Origin: Bog-473 sp963824195
GTDB taxonomy: Bacteria > Actinomycetota > Acidimicrobiia > Acidimicrobiales > RAAP-2
Length of the DNA: 64,000 nt
Direction: 5' to 3'
Assembly: GCA_963824195.1 (NCBI GenBank)
Contig: CAWGOJ010000041.1
Location: forward strand, 62,001-126,000
Shown piece after piece: positions 54,298-62,849 of this stretch. The stretch's first letter is position 1; each line of letters opens with the position of its first letter. Below the pieces are notes generated by a model. It did not search any database. It was not told the DNA's origin and worked only from the letters and a program-made list of their open reading frames with translations. A program made the position numbers and the translations under genes.

Positions 54298-55436
54298 TGC
54301 AGCGACCTCCACAGGGCAATGTGCTCGCGCGCCGTGGTCGCCCAGGTCCGCGACAGCGCGTGCGCGGACCCCCGCGCCGCGAGGTCGGCACGCAGCGCGT
54401 CGTCGGTGAGGACTGCCGCGAGCCCGGCCGCGATGTCGTCGACGTCGAGCGGGTCGACGATGCGGGCCGGCGCCGGCCCCTCCTCACCCAGGTCGTGCAC
54501 GCTCGGCACCTCGTCGGCCACCACCGACGGCGTCCCGACCCGCATGGCCTCGAGCGGCGGCAGCCCGTATCCCTCGGTCAGCGGCACGTACGCGAAGGCG
54601 CGCGCACGCCGGTAGAGCTCGGCGAGCACGGGTCCGGACACGGATCCCGTGAACACGATGCCGTCGGTCTCCTGGCGCGTGGACGGCTCCGGACCCCAAC
54701 CGGCCGGGCCCACGATCACCAGAGGCCACGGTGCCGGCAGCGAAGGGCGCACGCGGTGGAACGCACGCACGAGGCGGTCCATGTTCTTGCGCGGCTCGCG
54801 CGTCCCGACGCTGAGCGCGAACTCGCCGGACACCCCCAGGCGCCCGAGGAGCTCGTCCGTCGCGGCCGGGTCGGGATCCGGGAGGTGGTCGGCACCGCCC
54901 CGCACGACGGTGATCCGCCCTGCGTCGACGCCGAACGCCTCCAGGTCCGCGGCGACCAGCCGGGACGGGACGACGAGCGCCGCACCGCCTTCGCGGGCCC
55001 GGACCAGCGCGAGCTCGTGCCACCGCCTCCCCCGCGGCGTCGTGGCCTCGGGGTGACGGCGCCACGCGACGTCGTGGACCGTGACCACAAGGCGGCTCCG
55101 GCTGGACCGCCGCAGCGTGGGCGCCGCCAACGAGACCGAGTGCACGATGTCGAAGTCTGGGGGGGCATGCCGCAACCCATGGTCCCATGCCCGCGTCAGG
55201 AGCGGGCCCGGGAGCCACGAGGTGATGACCGGTTTGCCGAACGCGGCGAGTGGGTCGTCGGCCCGGCGGCCGGGAGCCCGGCTGGCCAGGAGCGTCACGT
55301 CGACCGGGTCACCCTCCCGGGAGCGCTCCGCCAGCCCGCCGAGGAGGCCACTGGCGTAGGCGCCGATGCCGCCCGGCACCTGGCGCCGGAGCTGCTCGAC
55401 GGCGAGGAGCACCGACGGCGGCGGGCCCTCAGGCAC
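54294..55436 (-). CDS. GT4-family glycosyltransferase (2)
   Basis: 380 residues from GTG 55436, overlapping the previous stop by 8 bases. 'QLRRQVPGGIGAYASGLLGG', 'VVTVHDVAWRRHPEATTPRG', 'FALSVGTREPRKNMDRLVRA' and 'YVPLTEGYGLPPLEAMRVG' are standard GT4 blocks. It resembles its two neighbours, so the three may have arisen by duplication. Donor and acceptor are unknown. Confidence 0.9.
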   Translation of the reverse strand: MPEGPPPSVLLAVEQLRRQVPGGIGAYASGLLGGLAERSREGDPVDVTLLASRAPGRRADDPLAAFGKPVITSWLPGPLLTRAWDHGLRHAPPDFDIVHSVSLAAPTLRRSSRSRLVVTVHDVAWRRHPEATTPRGRRWHELALVRAREGGAALVVPSRLVAADLEAFGVDAGRITVVRGGADHLPDPDPAATDELLGRLGVSGEFALSVGTREPRKNMDRLVRAFHRVRPSLPAPWPLVIVGPAGWGPEPSTRQETDGIVFTGSVSGPVLAELYRRARAFAYVPLTEGYGLPPLEAMRVGTPSVVADEVPSVHDLGEEGPAPARIVDPLDVDDIAAGLAAVLTDDALRADLAARGSAHALSRTWATTAREHIALWRSLQ

Positions 55437-56604
55437 GCCTGCCGCCCGCCGCGCCGCGGTAGAGGTCCTCGAGGCCGGCACCGCACCGCTCCCACGAGAA
55501 CCGGGCGGACCAGGCGGCGCCCGCCGCGATGAGCTTGGCGCGCAGGGCCTCGTCCGCCAGGCACGAGTCGAGCGCGTCGACGAGCGCGTCGTGGTCGCCG
55601 GGTTCCACCATCAGGGCGCCGTCCCCGAGGACCTCGGGCAGCGAACCGGCACGGCTGGCCACCACCGGCACGCCGGCCCGCATGGCCTGCAACGGCGGGA
55701 AGCCGAACCCCTCGTAGAGCGACGGGTAGGCGAGGACAGTGGCCCGGGCGAGCAGCGCGGCCAGGTCGGGCGCCTCGACCCACCCCGTCCGGACGATCCT
55801 GGCGCGGGCCGGCGATGCCGCGACCGCCGACGCCAAGGCCTCCTCGCCCCACCCGGGCGGGCCGGCGAGCACAAGCGAGACGTCGCCGTGGCGAGCAGCC
55901 ACCTCGCCGAACGCCCGCACCAGGCCGGGCAGGTCCTTGCGGGGCTCCGCGGTCCCGACCGCGAGGCAGAAGCGCCCGGTCCCCGGGGGCAGCAGCCGGC
56001 CGAGCGTGCGAGCGGCCTCAGCGTCGGTGACGGGAGGCAGATCCGGGATGCCAGGCGCCACCACCCGCACGCGGGCGGGGTCGGCCCCGAACGCCTCGAT
56101 GACCTCACCGGCGACGAAGGCGGAGTCGGCATGGACCCATGCGCCGCGTCCGAGGGCGCGGCGGATCAGGCCGGGATAGGCCAGGGTCGCCGCGTTGCAC
56201 AGCTCGGGATGCCGGAGCGGGGTCAGGTCGTGCACCGAGACGACGGCCGCGGCGTGTCCGGTCGGCGGGACCACGAAGTTCGTGCCGTGCACGACGTCGG
56301 CCCCGCCGATGAACCACTCCACCGGCGGGACGTCGCCGCGCGCCCACAGCGCGTGCAGCGGCCGGGCCGGCATCGGCCGCTGGTGCACGGCGACACCGGC
56401 CGGAAGGTGGGAGTCGATGAGGTGGCGCCGACGCCAACTCACGGCGTAGGCACGCACATCGATGCCCGGGCGCCCCGCCAACGCGGCGAGCGCGCCCTGG
56501 CAAAAGGCCCCGATGCCGGTGGGCAGACCGAGAAGCGGCGTCGCATCGAGCGCGACGCGAAGGCGCGTCGGCTCTGCGCCCCGGGACGTGTCGACGCGGC
56601 TCAG
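55429..56604 (-). CDS. GT4-family glycosyltransferase (3), probable CTG start
   Basis: About 391 residues. The fold blocks are 'RVALDATPLLGLPTGIGAFC', 'VVSVHDLTPLRHPELCNAAT', 'FCLAVGTAEPRKDLPGLVRA' and 'AYPSLYEGFGFPPLQAMRAG'. No ATG, GTG or TTG is available near the expected N-terminus; the CTG at 56604 overlaps the SDR stop as CTGA, the same NTGA overlap used by every other junction in this operon, so I choose it. The open frame continues far upstream as antisense-like sequence, which I reject. Confidence 0.85.
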   Translation of the reverse strand: MSRVDTSRGAEPTRLRVALDATPLLGLPTGIGAFCQGALAALAGRPGIDVRAYAVSWRRRHLIDSHLPAGVAVHQRPMPARPLHALWARGDVPPVEWFIGGADVVHGTNFVVPPTGHAAAVVSVHDLTPLRHPELCNAATLAYPGLIRRALGRGAWVHADSAFVAGEVIEAFGADPARVRVVAPGIPDLPPVTDAEAARTLGRLLPPGTGRFCLAVGTAEPRKDLPGLVRAFGEVAARHGDVSLVLAGPPGWGEEALASAVAASPARARIVRTGWVEAPDLAALLARATVLAYPSLYEGFGFPPLQAMRAGVPVVASRAGSLPEVLGDGALMVEPGDHDALVDALDSCLADEALRAKLIAAGAAWSARFSWERCGAGLEDLYRGAAGGRRA

Positions 56605-57428
56605 GTCGTGATCGCCCCGTCGATGGAGAGGATCGCGCCCGTCACGTAATCCGCCTCGTGCGACCCGAGGTAGGCGAAGGCCCCGGCGATCTCGTGCGGG
56701 TAGGCGAAGCCGATCGGGGACATCAGCCGCTCGATGAGCTTCCAGTCGGCGTCCTCGGGCGGGCCGAAGTTGTGGATGATGGGCGTGTCCACGCCACCGG
56801 GAGCAACGCCGTTCACGCGGACGCCGCGCGCCATGTACTCGACGGCAAGCGCCATGGTGAGCAGCCTCACACCACCCTTCGACGCGCAGTAGGCCGCCGA
56901 GTACGGCTGGCCCTTCATGCCCGCCGTCGACACGGTGTTCACGATGGCGCCGCCGTGCTCGATCATGCCCGGCAGCACGGCACGGCACATGAGGAACGTC
57001 CCCGTCAGGTTGACCGCGATGATCTTGTCCCAGCCGCTCAGTGACTGCTCGGGCGTGTGGGAGAAGCCGCCGATGCCGGCGATGTTGCACAGGTTGGTGA
57101 TGTGCCCGAGCTCCTCGCGTGCCTGCGACACCGCAGCGGCGACCGCGTCCTCGTCGGTGACGTCACAGCGCACAGAGATGGCGCTCCCTCCCGCATCAGC
57201 GGCCTCCCGATTGATTTCGGATGCCACCGAGTCGATGGCGTCCTCGGCCACGTCGAGGCAGGCCACCGCGGCACCTTCGGCGGCGAGGCGCCGAGCCGTG
57301 GCACGGCCGATACCGGACCCGGCCCCGGTGACCACCGCCACGTGCCCGGTGTAGCGGCCGGGTGTGACCGCCTCAGGGGCGGTCCCCCGGTTGGGGTCGG
57401 ACTCCCCGACTCTCGTAGTGGGGCTCAT
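56601..57428 (-). CDS. SDR-family oxidoreductase
   Basis: A 275-residue classical SDR: 'VVTGAGSGIGRATARRLAAE' (NAD(P) loop), 'NIAGIGGFSHTPE', catalytic 'STAG' Ser region, 'YSAAYCASKGG' (Tyr-x3-Lys) and 'GVRVNGVAPGGVDTPI'. The substrate is unknown. ATG 57428 overlaps the stop of the upstream ligase gene (ATGA) and its own stop overlaps the GT4 start. Similar SDRs occur in steroid clusters, but its operon context here is glycosyltransferases. Confidence 0.9.
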   Translation of the reverse strand: MSPTTRVGESDPNRGTAPEAVTPGRYTGHVAVVTGAGSGIGRATARRLAAEGAAVACLDVAEDAIDSVASEINREAADAGGSAISVRCDVTDEDAVAAAVSQAREELGHITNLCNIAGIGGFSHTPEQSLSGWDKIIAVNLTGTFLMCRAVLPGMIEHGGAIVNTVSTAGMKGQPYSAAYCASKGGVRLLTMALAVEYMARGVRVNGVAPGGVDTPIIHNFGPPEDADWKLIERLMSPIGFAYPHEIAGAFAYLGSHEADYVTGAILSIDGAITT

Positions 57429-59074
57429 GCGCGCTCCTTCTTATCGGCCTCTCCGATGGGGCCACTGCCTAGCACCCCGGAGGCCGGGCGACGATTCCGC
57501 CCCAGGCGCGAGCGCCGCTCCTCGGCCCCCTGTGCGGCCACGGCGGCGAGCCGGCCCGGGTCGACCTTCATCATCGGGGTCAGCGGCAGCTCGTCGACGA
57601 CCACCAGTGCGTCAGGAGCCTTGTAGTCCGACAGCGTCCGGGAGCAGTGCTCGCGCAACGCGTCCAGCTCCGGCGACGCACCGGCCTCGGCCACCACGAC
57701 GGCTACACCGATCTCGCCGAGGACGTCGTCGGGCACGCCGACGACCGCGGCCCGGGCGACCCCGGGATGCGACGAGAGGGCCTCCTCCACCTCGGCCGGG
57801 TACACGTTGTAGCCACCCCGGATGTAGCGCTCGTGGGCCCGGCCTGACAACTGGAGGTTCCCCTCAGGGGTGAGCCGCCCGAAATCACCCGTAGTCAGCC
57901 AGCCGTCGGGCGCGAGGACTGACGCGGTGGCCTCCGCGTCGAGCAGCTCGTCGACGGTGCGCCCCCGGCCCGGTCCGCGCCCCCAGTACCCACGCATCGT
58001 CGCCGCGGAGCGCAACATCACCCGGCCGACCGACCCGGCGGGGACGGGCCGGCCCTCGTCGTCGACGATCGCGAGCTCGACCCCGGCGACCGGCCGCCCG
58101 ACGGTGGTCGCCACCTCCTCGTCGGACGACGCCAGCGTGGTGCCGGTCCCGAGAGACGACTCGGTCGAGGTGTAGCGCACCACGACGGGGACGCCGAAAC
58201 GGCGGCGCACCTCGGCGACCATGGACGCCGTCATGCGCGCCGCGCCGGTCCCGGCAACGCGCAGCGCACCCAGGTCGGCGCGCCCGAGCTCCTCGCTGGC
58301 CAGCATGAGCGCCCACTGCGTGGGCACGCCCTGGGCCACGGTCACCCGCTCGTCCGCCAAGATACGAACGGCATCGTCGGCCCGCCACGGAGTGGGCGTG
58401 ATGATCGTCGTCACGGCATTGGCGATTTCGTCCCACGCCCGCGTCATGTAGCCGACGTGCGCGAACGGAAGCGGCGACAGCCGGCGGTCACCAGGCTGGC
58501 TCAGTACGTCGGTACCTCGGGCCACCGCGGCCAGGTTGGCGTGATCGAAGACGGCCCCCTTGGGCTTGCCCGTGGTCCCGCTGGTCCAGACCACCGCCAC
58601 CGGGTCGTGGGGAGCGAGCTCGGGCCACTCCCGCGGCGGTTCGCCCCCCCACGACGACCGGACCTCGACGCGCTCCGCCACGGCCACGGCATGGGGCATG
58701 GGCGCCGCCTCGCGGTCCGTCACCAGGAGGACCGGCTTCGCCCGCTCCACGATGGAGACCACCTCGCCGGCGCCCATGCGGGGGTTGATCCCCGAGGTGA
58801 TGGCGCCCAGCCGCAGCAGTGCGGCGTAGAGCACGGCGTACTCGATGCACGACGGTAGGAGCAGGCACACGACGTCCCCCTTGGCGACGCCGCGACGAGC
58901 CAGGTAGCCCGCCACGCCGTCGGCGGCACGGTCCCACTCCGCGAAGGTGAGGGAGCGACGCTCGGCGCGCCCGGCGGGCTCCACGTAGGCCTCGACCTGG
59001 CCGTTGACCCGGGCTGCCTCCCGCAGAACCGTCACGACGGTCCCGTGCCGATCCGATGGGATGCGCTCTGGCAT
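57425..59074 (-). CDS. acyl-CoA synthetase/AMP-dependent ligase
   Basis: 549 residues from ATG 59074. The P-loop 'VWTSGTTGKPKGAVFDHANL', 'RYTSTESSLGTGTTL', 'DGWLTTGDFGRLTPEGNLQL', 'YIRGGYNVYPAEVEEALSSH' and the C-terminal lysine region 'LPLTPMMKVDPGRLA' are present. It has a basic C-terminal tail beyond the usual end. The acyl substrate is unknown. It heads the six-gene overlapping operon with an SDR and glycosyltransferases, suggesting acylation of a glycan or glycolipid precursor (inference). Divergent from fbiA, 66 bases apart. Confidence 0.88.
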   Translation of the reverse strand: MPERIPSDRHGTVVTVLREAARVNGQVEAYVEPAGRAERRSLTFAEWDRAADGVAGYLARRGVAKGDVVCLLLPSCIEYAVLYAALLRLGAITSGINPRMGAGEVVSIVERAKPVLLVTDREAAPMPHAVAVAERVEVRSSWGGEPPREWPELAPHDPVAVVWTSGTTGKPKGAVFDHANLAAVARGTDVLSQPGDRRLSPLPFAHVGYMTRAWDEIANAVTTIITPTPWRADDAVRILADERVTVAQGVPTQWALMLASEELGRADLGALRVAGTGAARMTASMVAEVRRRFGVPVVVRYTSTESSLGTGTTLASSDEEVATTVGRPVAGVELAIVDDEGRPVPAGSVGRVMLRSAATMRGYWGRGPGRGRTVDELLDAEATASVLAPDGWLTTGDFGRLTPEGNLQLSGRAHERYIRGGYNVYPAEVEEALSSHPGVARAAVVGVPDDVLGEIGVAVVVAEAGASPELDALREHCSRTLSDYKAPDALVVVDELPLTPMMKVDPGRLAAVAAQGAEERRSRLGRNRRPASGVLGSGPIGEADKKERA

Positions 59075-59140
59075 GGCGGGCGGCGATGGTACCAGGGGCC
59101 GCCGGAAGGACCCCCGCCCCGACGCTCCTATGCTCGCACC

Positions 59141-60089
59141 GTGTTGGTGGCCCTGTGCGGCGGCGTCGGGGCCGCCCGGATGCTCTCGGGGTTGGCGCTC
59201 GTCGTGCCGCCCGACGACATCACCGCCATCGTCAACGTCGGCGACGACATGGTCCTGCATGGCCTGCACATCAGCCCCGACCTGGACACCGTCAGCTACA
59301 CCCTGGCCGGCATGGACAACCGCGACACCGGCTGGGGCGTGGCCGGTGAGAGCTGGGCGGTCATGGACGAGCTGGGCCGACTCGGTGGCGAGGACTGGTT
59401 CCGGCTCGGCGACCGCGACCTGGCGACGCATCTGTTCCGGACGGGCCGGCTGCGCGGGGGCGAGACGCTGAGCTCGGTGACGGCGGAGCTGTGCCGCCGG
59501 CGCGGCATCGCGGTGCGGTTGCTGCCCGTGACCGACGACCCGCTGCGCACCCGGGTCACCCTGGCCGAGGCGAGCCCTTTGGGCCCGGCGGGGACCGAGG
59601 TCGGCTTCCAGGACTACTTCGTCCGCCTCCACCACGACGTGGCGGTCAACAGCGTCCGGTTCGAGGGAGCCGGCGCCGCCCGTCCCTCCCCGGGCGTCAT
59701 GGAGTCCCTCGAACAGGCGCACACGATCGTCGTGTGCCCCTCCAACCCGGTCGTGTCCATCGGGCCCGTGCTCGCCGTGCCCGGTGTGCGCGAGATCCTG
59801 GCCACCCGGCGGGCACGGGTCGTGGCGGTCTCACCGATCATCGCCGGCGCCGCCCTCAAGGGCCCCGCTGACCGGCTCATGGCCGAACTCGGTACCGAGG
59901 CGTCCGTGGTGGGCCTGGCCCGCCTGTACGCGCCGTGGGCCGGCACGCTCGTCGTGGACACCGCCGACGCGGAGCGAGCCGCCGACGTGGAGGCCGAGGG
60001 GGTCCGCTGCATCGTGACCCCCACCGTGATGAGCTCACCGGAGCGGGCGGCCGACCTCGGCCCGGGTGGTGGTCGATGCCGCAGTCTGA
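59141..60089 (+). CDS. fbiA: 2-phospho-L-lactate (or PEP) transferase FbiA/CofD, with apparent +1 frameshift near its end
   Basis: Transfers the phospholactyl/PEP moiety to Fo in F420 synthesis. The start is GTG 59141: 'VALCGGVGAARMLSGLA', 'AIVNVGDDMVLHGLHISPDL', 'NRDTGWGVAGESW', 'CPSNPVVSIGPVLAVPG' and 'SPIIAGAALKGPADRLMAEL'. After 'TPTVMSSPERAADL' the raw frame turns into shadow sequence and runs to 60352, inside fbiB. Removing one G near 60059-60061 restores 'ARVVVDAAV' and a TGA at 60087-60089, giving 315 residues and a 14-base overlap with fbiB. A real mutation, programmed shift or sequencing error are all possible. Confidence 0.88.
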
Positions 60090-60807
60090 TGGCGTGCTCG
60101 TGCTCCCGGTGCCCGGCATCGGCGAGGTGGTGCCCGGCACCGACCTGGCGGGCCTCATCGCGGGTGCCGTGGCGCCGGCGCGGCCGGAGGGGCCGGCGCT
60201 GCTCGCCGGCGACATCGTCGTGGTCACGCAGAAGATCGTCTCGAAGGCCGAGGGAAAGCTGGTCCCGATCAACCACGCCGACCCGAGTGCGAAATTGGCG
60301 CTGGTGGAACGGGAGACGGTGCGTGTTCTGCGGCGCCGGGGCGACCTCGTGATCACCGAGACCAGGCACGGCTTCATCTGCGCCAATGCCGGGGTCGACC
60401 TGTCCAACGTGGCCGATGGGACGGCTGCGCTCCTCCCCGACGACGCCGATCGCTCGGCGCGGGGGGTCCGGGCCGGCCTGCGCAACGCCCTCGGCGTCGA
60501 CGTGGGGGTCATCGTCTCCGACACGTTCGGCCGAGCCTGGCGGCGCGGCGTCACCGACGTGGCCATCGGGTGCGCCGGGGTGGCCGCCGTGCTCGACCTG
60601 AAGGGCACCCGCGATGCAGGCGGCCGCGAGCTCGTCGCCACCGAGATCTGCGTCGCCGACGAACTGGCCTCCGCCGCCGAGCTCGTCATGGGCAAGGACC
60701 GCGGCATCCCGGTCGCCATCGTGCGCGGCGTTCCGACCGAGTGGCTCCGCCCCGCCTCGGTCCGGGCCGAGATCATCCGGCCGCCGGAGGAGGACCTGTT
60801 CCGCTGA
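60076..60807 (+). CDS. fbiB: coenzyme F420-0:L-glutamate ligase FbiB (CofE domain only)
   Basis: Adds glutamates to F420-0. 243 residues from ATG 60076: 'GDIVVVTQKIVSKAEGKLVP', 'TRHGFICANAGVDLSNV', 'LRNALGVDVGVIVSDTFGRA', 'VTDVAIGCAGVAAVLDLKGT' and 'DELASAAELVMGK' are the CofE signature. Mycobacterial FbiB carries an extra C-terminal nitroreductase-like domain; it is absent here, so any reduction step for dehydro-F420 must come from another protein. It overlaps the corrected fbiA end. Confidence 0.92.
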   Translation: MPQSDGVLVLPVPGIGEVVPGTDLAGLIAGAVAPARPEGPALLAGDIVVVTQKIVSKAEGKLVPINHADPSAKLALVERETVRVLRRRGDLVITETRHGFICANAGVDLSNVADGTAALLPDDADRSARGVRAGLRNALGVDVGVIVSDTFGRAWRRGVTDVAIGCAGVAAVLDLKGTRDAGGRELVATEICVADELASAAELVMGKDRGIPVAIVRGVPTEWLRPASVRAEIIRPPEEDLFR

Positions 60808-60813
60808 GCCGGC

Positions 60814-61764
60814 TCAGACCAGGTGCGCGCCCACGAACTCGAGCACGGCGCGCGTCCCGTCGGGCAGGTCGGTCCATGGCCGCCACCCGAGCTGGATGGC
60901 GGCCCGCTCGATGTCGAGGCTGGAGCGCTGCACCTCGCCCGGGCGCGGCGGCGCCGTCACCCGCGTCACCTCGACACCGGACTGCCGAGTCATGGTGTCG
61001 AGTACCTCGTTGACTGACGTCTCGCGCCCCGTCCCGACGTTGCAGACGAGGCCTCCCCCGCGGGTGGCGGCCCGCACGAACGCGTCGACGACGTCGTCGA
61101 CGAAGACGAAGTCCCTCGTCTGCTCGCCGTCACCGAAAACGGTCACGGGCTCGCCCTGCAGGATGCGCTCGGCGAAGATGGCGACAACGCCCGCCTCGCC
61201 GTGCGGGTTCTGGCGGGGCCCGTAGACGTTGCTGAGGGCCAGCGCGCAGAATTCGAGCGCGTGCAGCTCCCGGTAGGCCACCAGGTAGTCGATCACCGCC
61301 TTCTTGGAGACGCCGTAGGGCGACAGCGGCTGATGGGCGTGCGCCTCACGCACGGGAAGGTCCTCGGGGGTCGGCTCGCCGTAGAGCGTGCCGCCGCTGG
61401 CGGCGAAGACGACGCGCTCGGTCTCCGCCTGGCGCGCGCCCTCCAGGATATTGAGCGAGCCGACGATGTTGACCGTGGCATCAAAGGCCGGCCGGGCCAC
61501 CGAGACCCGGACATCGGCCTGCGCGGCCAGATGGAACACGAGCTCCGGGCGCCGGCGGGCCATGAGCTCGACGACACCCGGCGCGGTGATGTCGAGATGG
61601 TGGATGGTCAGGGCCCGGCCCGCGCTGCCCCGCGCTTCGGCGAGGTTCGACAAGGAGCCCGTCGAGAAATCGTCGACGACATCGACCTCGTGCCCCTCGA
61701 CAAGCAGGCGATCGACCAGGTTGGAGCCGATGAACCCGGCGCCTCCCGTCACGAGCGTGCGCAT
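60814..61764 (-). CDS. NAD-dependent epimerase, GalE-like
   Basis: A 316-residue extended SDR: 'VTGGAGFIGSNLVDRLL' (NAD loop), 'VFHLAAQADVRVSVARPAFD', 'SGGTLYGEP' and 'SPYGVSKKAVIDYL' (Tyr/Lys), 'NVYGPRQNPHGEAGVVAIF' and 'FGDGEQTRDFVFVDDVVDAF'. Probably a UDP-sugar 4-epimerase for a surface glycan. It starts 8 bases after the mannose-1-phosphate guanylyltransferase stop, on the same strand. Confidence 0.88.
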   Translation of the reverse strand: MRTLVTGGAGFIGSNLVDRLLVEGHEVDVVDDFSTGSLSNLAEARGSAGRALTIHHLDITAPGVVELMARRRPELVFHLAAQADVRVSVARPAFDATVNIVGSLNILEGARQAETERVVFAASGGTLYGEPTPEDLPVREAHAHQPLSPYGVSKKAVIDYLVAYRELHALEFCALALSNVYGPRQNPHGEAGVVAIFAERILQGEPVTVFGDGEQTRDFVFVDDVVDAFVRAATRGGGLVCNVGTGRETSVNEVLDTMTRQSGVEVTRVTAPPRPGEVQRSSLDIERAAIQLGWRPWTDLPDGTRAVLEFVGAHLV

Positions 61765-61772
61765 GAGACTTC

Positions 61773-62849
61773 TTAGCCCGCGACCCGCTCGCCGTCGACC
61801 AGTGTTCCCGAAGAGACCACCGCGTCGGCGCCGAGCACGGAGACCGGCCGCACGTCGCCCCGCTGGCCGACGATGGACCGGGGCCCCATCACGGAGCCGG
61901 CCACCTTGGCGTCCGCGGCGACGTGGCAGCCCTCCATGAGGACCGAGTCCACGACCAGGGCGCCGGCGGAGACGACCGAACCGGGTCCGAGGATGCTGCG
62001 CTCGACCCGGGCGCCGGCCTCGACGACGCATCCGGCGAAGACGACCGCCGGGCCCACCACCTCGCCCTCGATGTCGCTCTCTCCCTCCGCCAGGACACCC
62101 TTGCCCCGGTCCCCGAGCCCGGGGGCCACCACGGGACCGCGCTTGCCGTTGACGTAGTCGAAATTGGCCTCCAGATAGGCCGAGGGGGTGCCCGTGTCGA
62201 GCCAGTAGCCATCGTCGGAGCGTGCGTAGAGCCCCCCGTCGCGCACCATGGCGGGGAACGTTTCCCGTTCGATCGACACCCGACCGCCCTCGGGGATCCT
62301 GTCCAGGACCGAGGCCTCGAGTACGTAGGTCCCGGCGTTGATCTCGTTGGTAGGCGCCTCGTCGCGGGGTGGCTTCTCCACGAAGGCGATCACCCTGCCC
62401 TCGTCATCGGTGGGCACGACGCCGAACGCAGAGGGGTCGGCGACGGGGTGCAGGGCGATCGTGCCCTCGGCCCCCCGCTCGCGGTGGAACGCCACCAGGC
62501 TCGTCAGGTCCAGGTCGGTGAGCACGTCGCCGTTCACCACGACGAAGGTCTCGGCGATGCCGGCGAACTTCGCGGCGAAGCGGACGGCCCCGGCCGTGTC
62601 GAGCGGTTCGGGCTCGACGGCGTAGATGAGCCGGACCCCGGAGGCACGCCCGTCGGGATAGGCCTGCATGAAGGCGTCGGGCAAGTAGCCCAGAGACAGA
62701 ACCGCCTCGTCGACGCCGTGCAAGGCGAGCTGGCCGAGCACGCGCTCGATCATCGGGACCCCGACGATGGGGAGCATCTGCTTGGGTGAGGAGAGCGTCA
62801 GGGGACGCAACCTCGTACCCTCGCCGCCGACGAGGACGACCGCTTTCAT
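61773..62849 (-). CDS. mannose-1-phosphate guanylyltransferase
   Basis: A 358-residue nucleotidyltransferase with left-handed beta-helix tail. 'VVLVGGEGTRLRPLTLSSPK' is the nucleotide loop, 'FVVVNGDVLTDLDLTSLVAF' holds the metal Asp, 'IAFVEKPPRDE' and 'NEINAGTYVLEASVLDRIP' follow; hexapeptide repeats fill about residues 250-350. It makes GDP-mannose from mannose-1-P (from ManB at 40350). ATG 62849 overlaps the upstream stop (TAATG). F420 genes next to a guanylyltransferase are also seen in mycobacteria. Confidence 0.9.
   Translation of the reverse strand: MKAVVLVGGEGTRLRPLTLSSPKQMLPIVGVPMIERVLGQLALHGVDEAVLSLGYLPDAFMQAYPDGRASGVRLIYAVEPEPLDTAGAVRFAAKFAGIAETFVVVNGDVLTDLDLTSLVAFHRERGAEGTIALHPVADPSAFGVVPTDDEGRVIAFVEKPPRDEAPTNEINAGTYVLEASVLDRIPEGGRVSIERETFPAMVRDGGLYARSDDGYWLDTGTPSAYLEANFDYVNGKRGPVVAPGLGDRGKGVLAEGESDIEGEVVGPAVVFAGCVVEAGARVERSILGPGSVVSAGALVVDSVLMEGCHVAADAKVAGSVMGPRSIVGQRGDVRPVSVLGADAVVSSGTLVDGERVAG

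Noticed and set aside
59141..60352. fbiA as a 403-residue protein
   Set aside because: The last 90 or so residues are the wrong frame of fbiB; a single-base correction restores the family's usual C-terminus.
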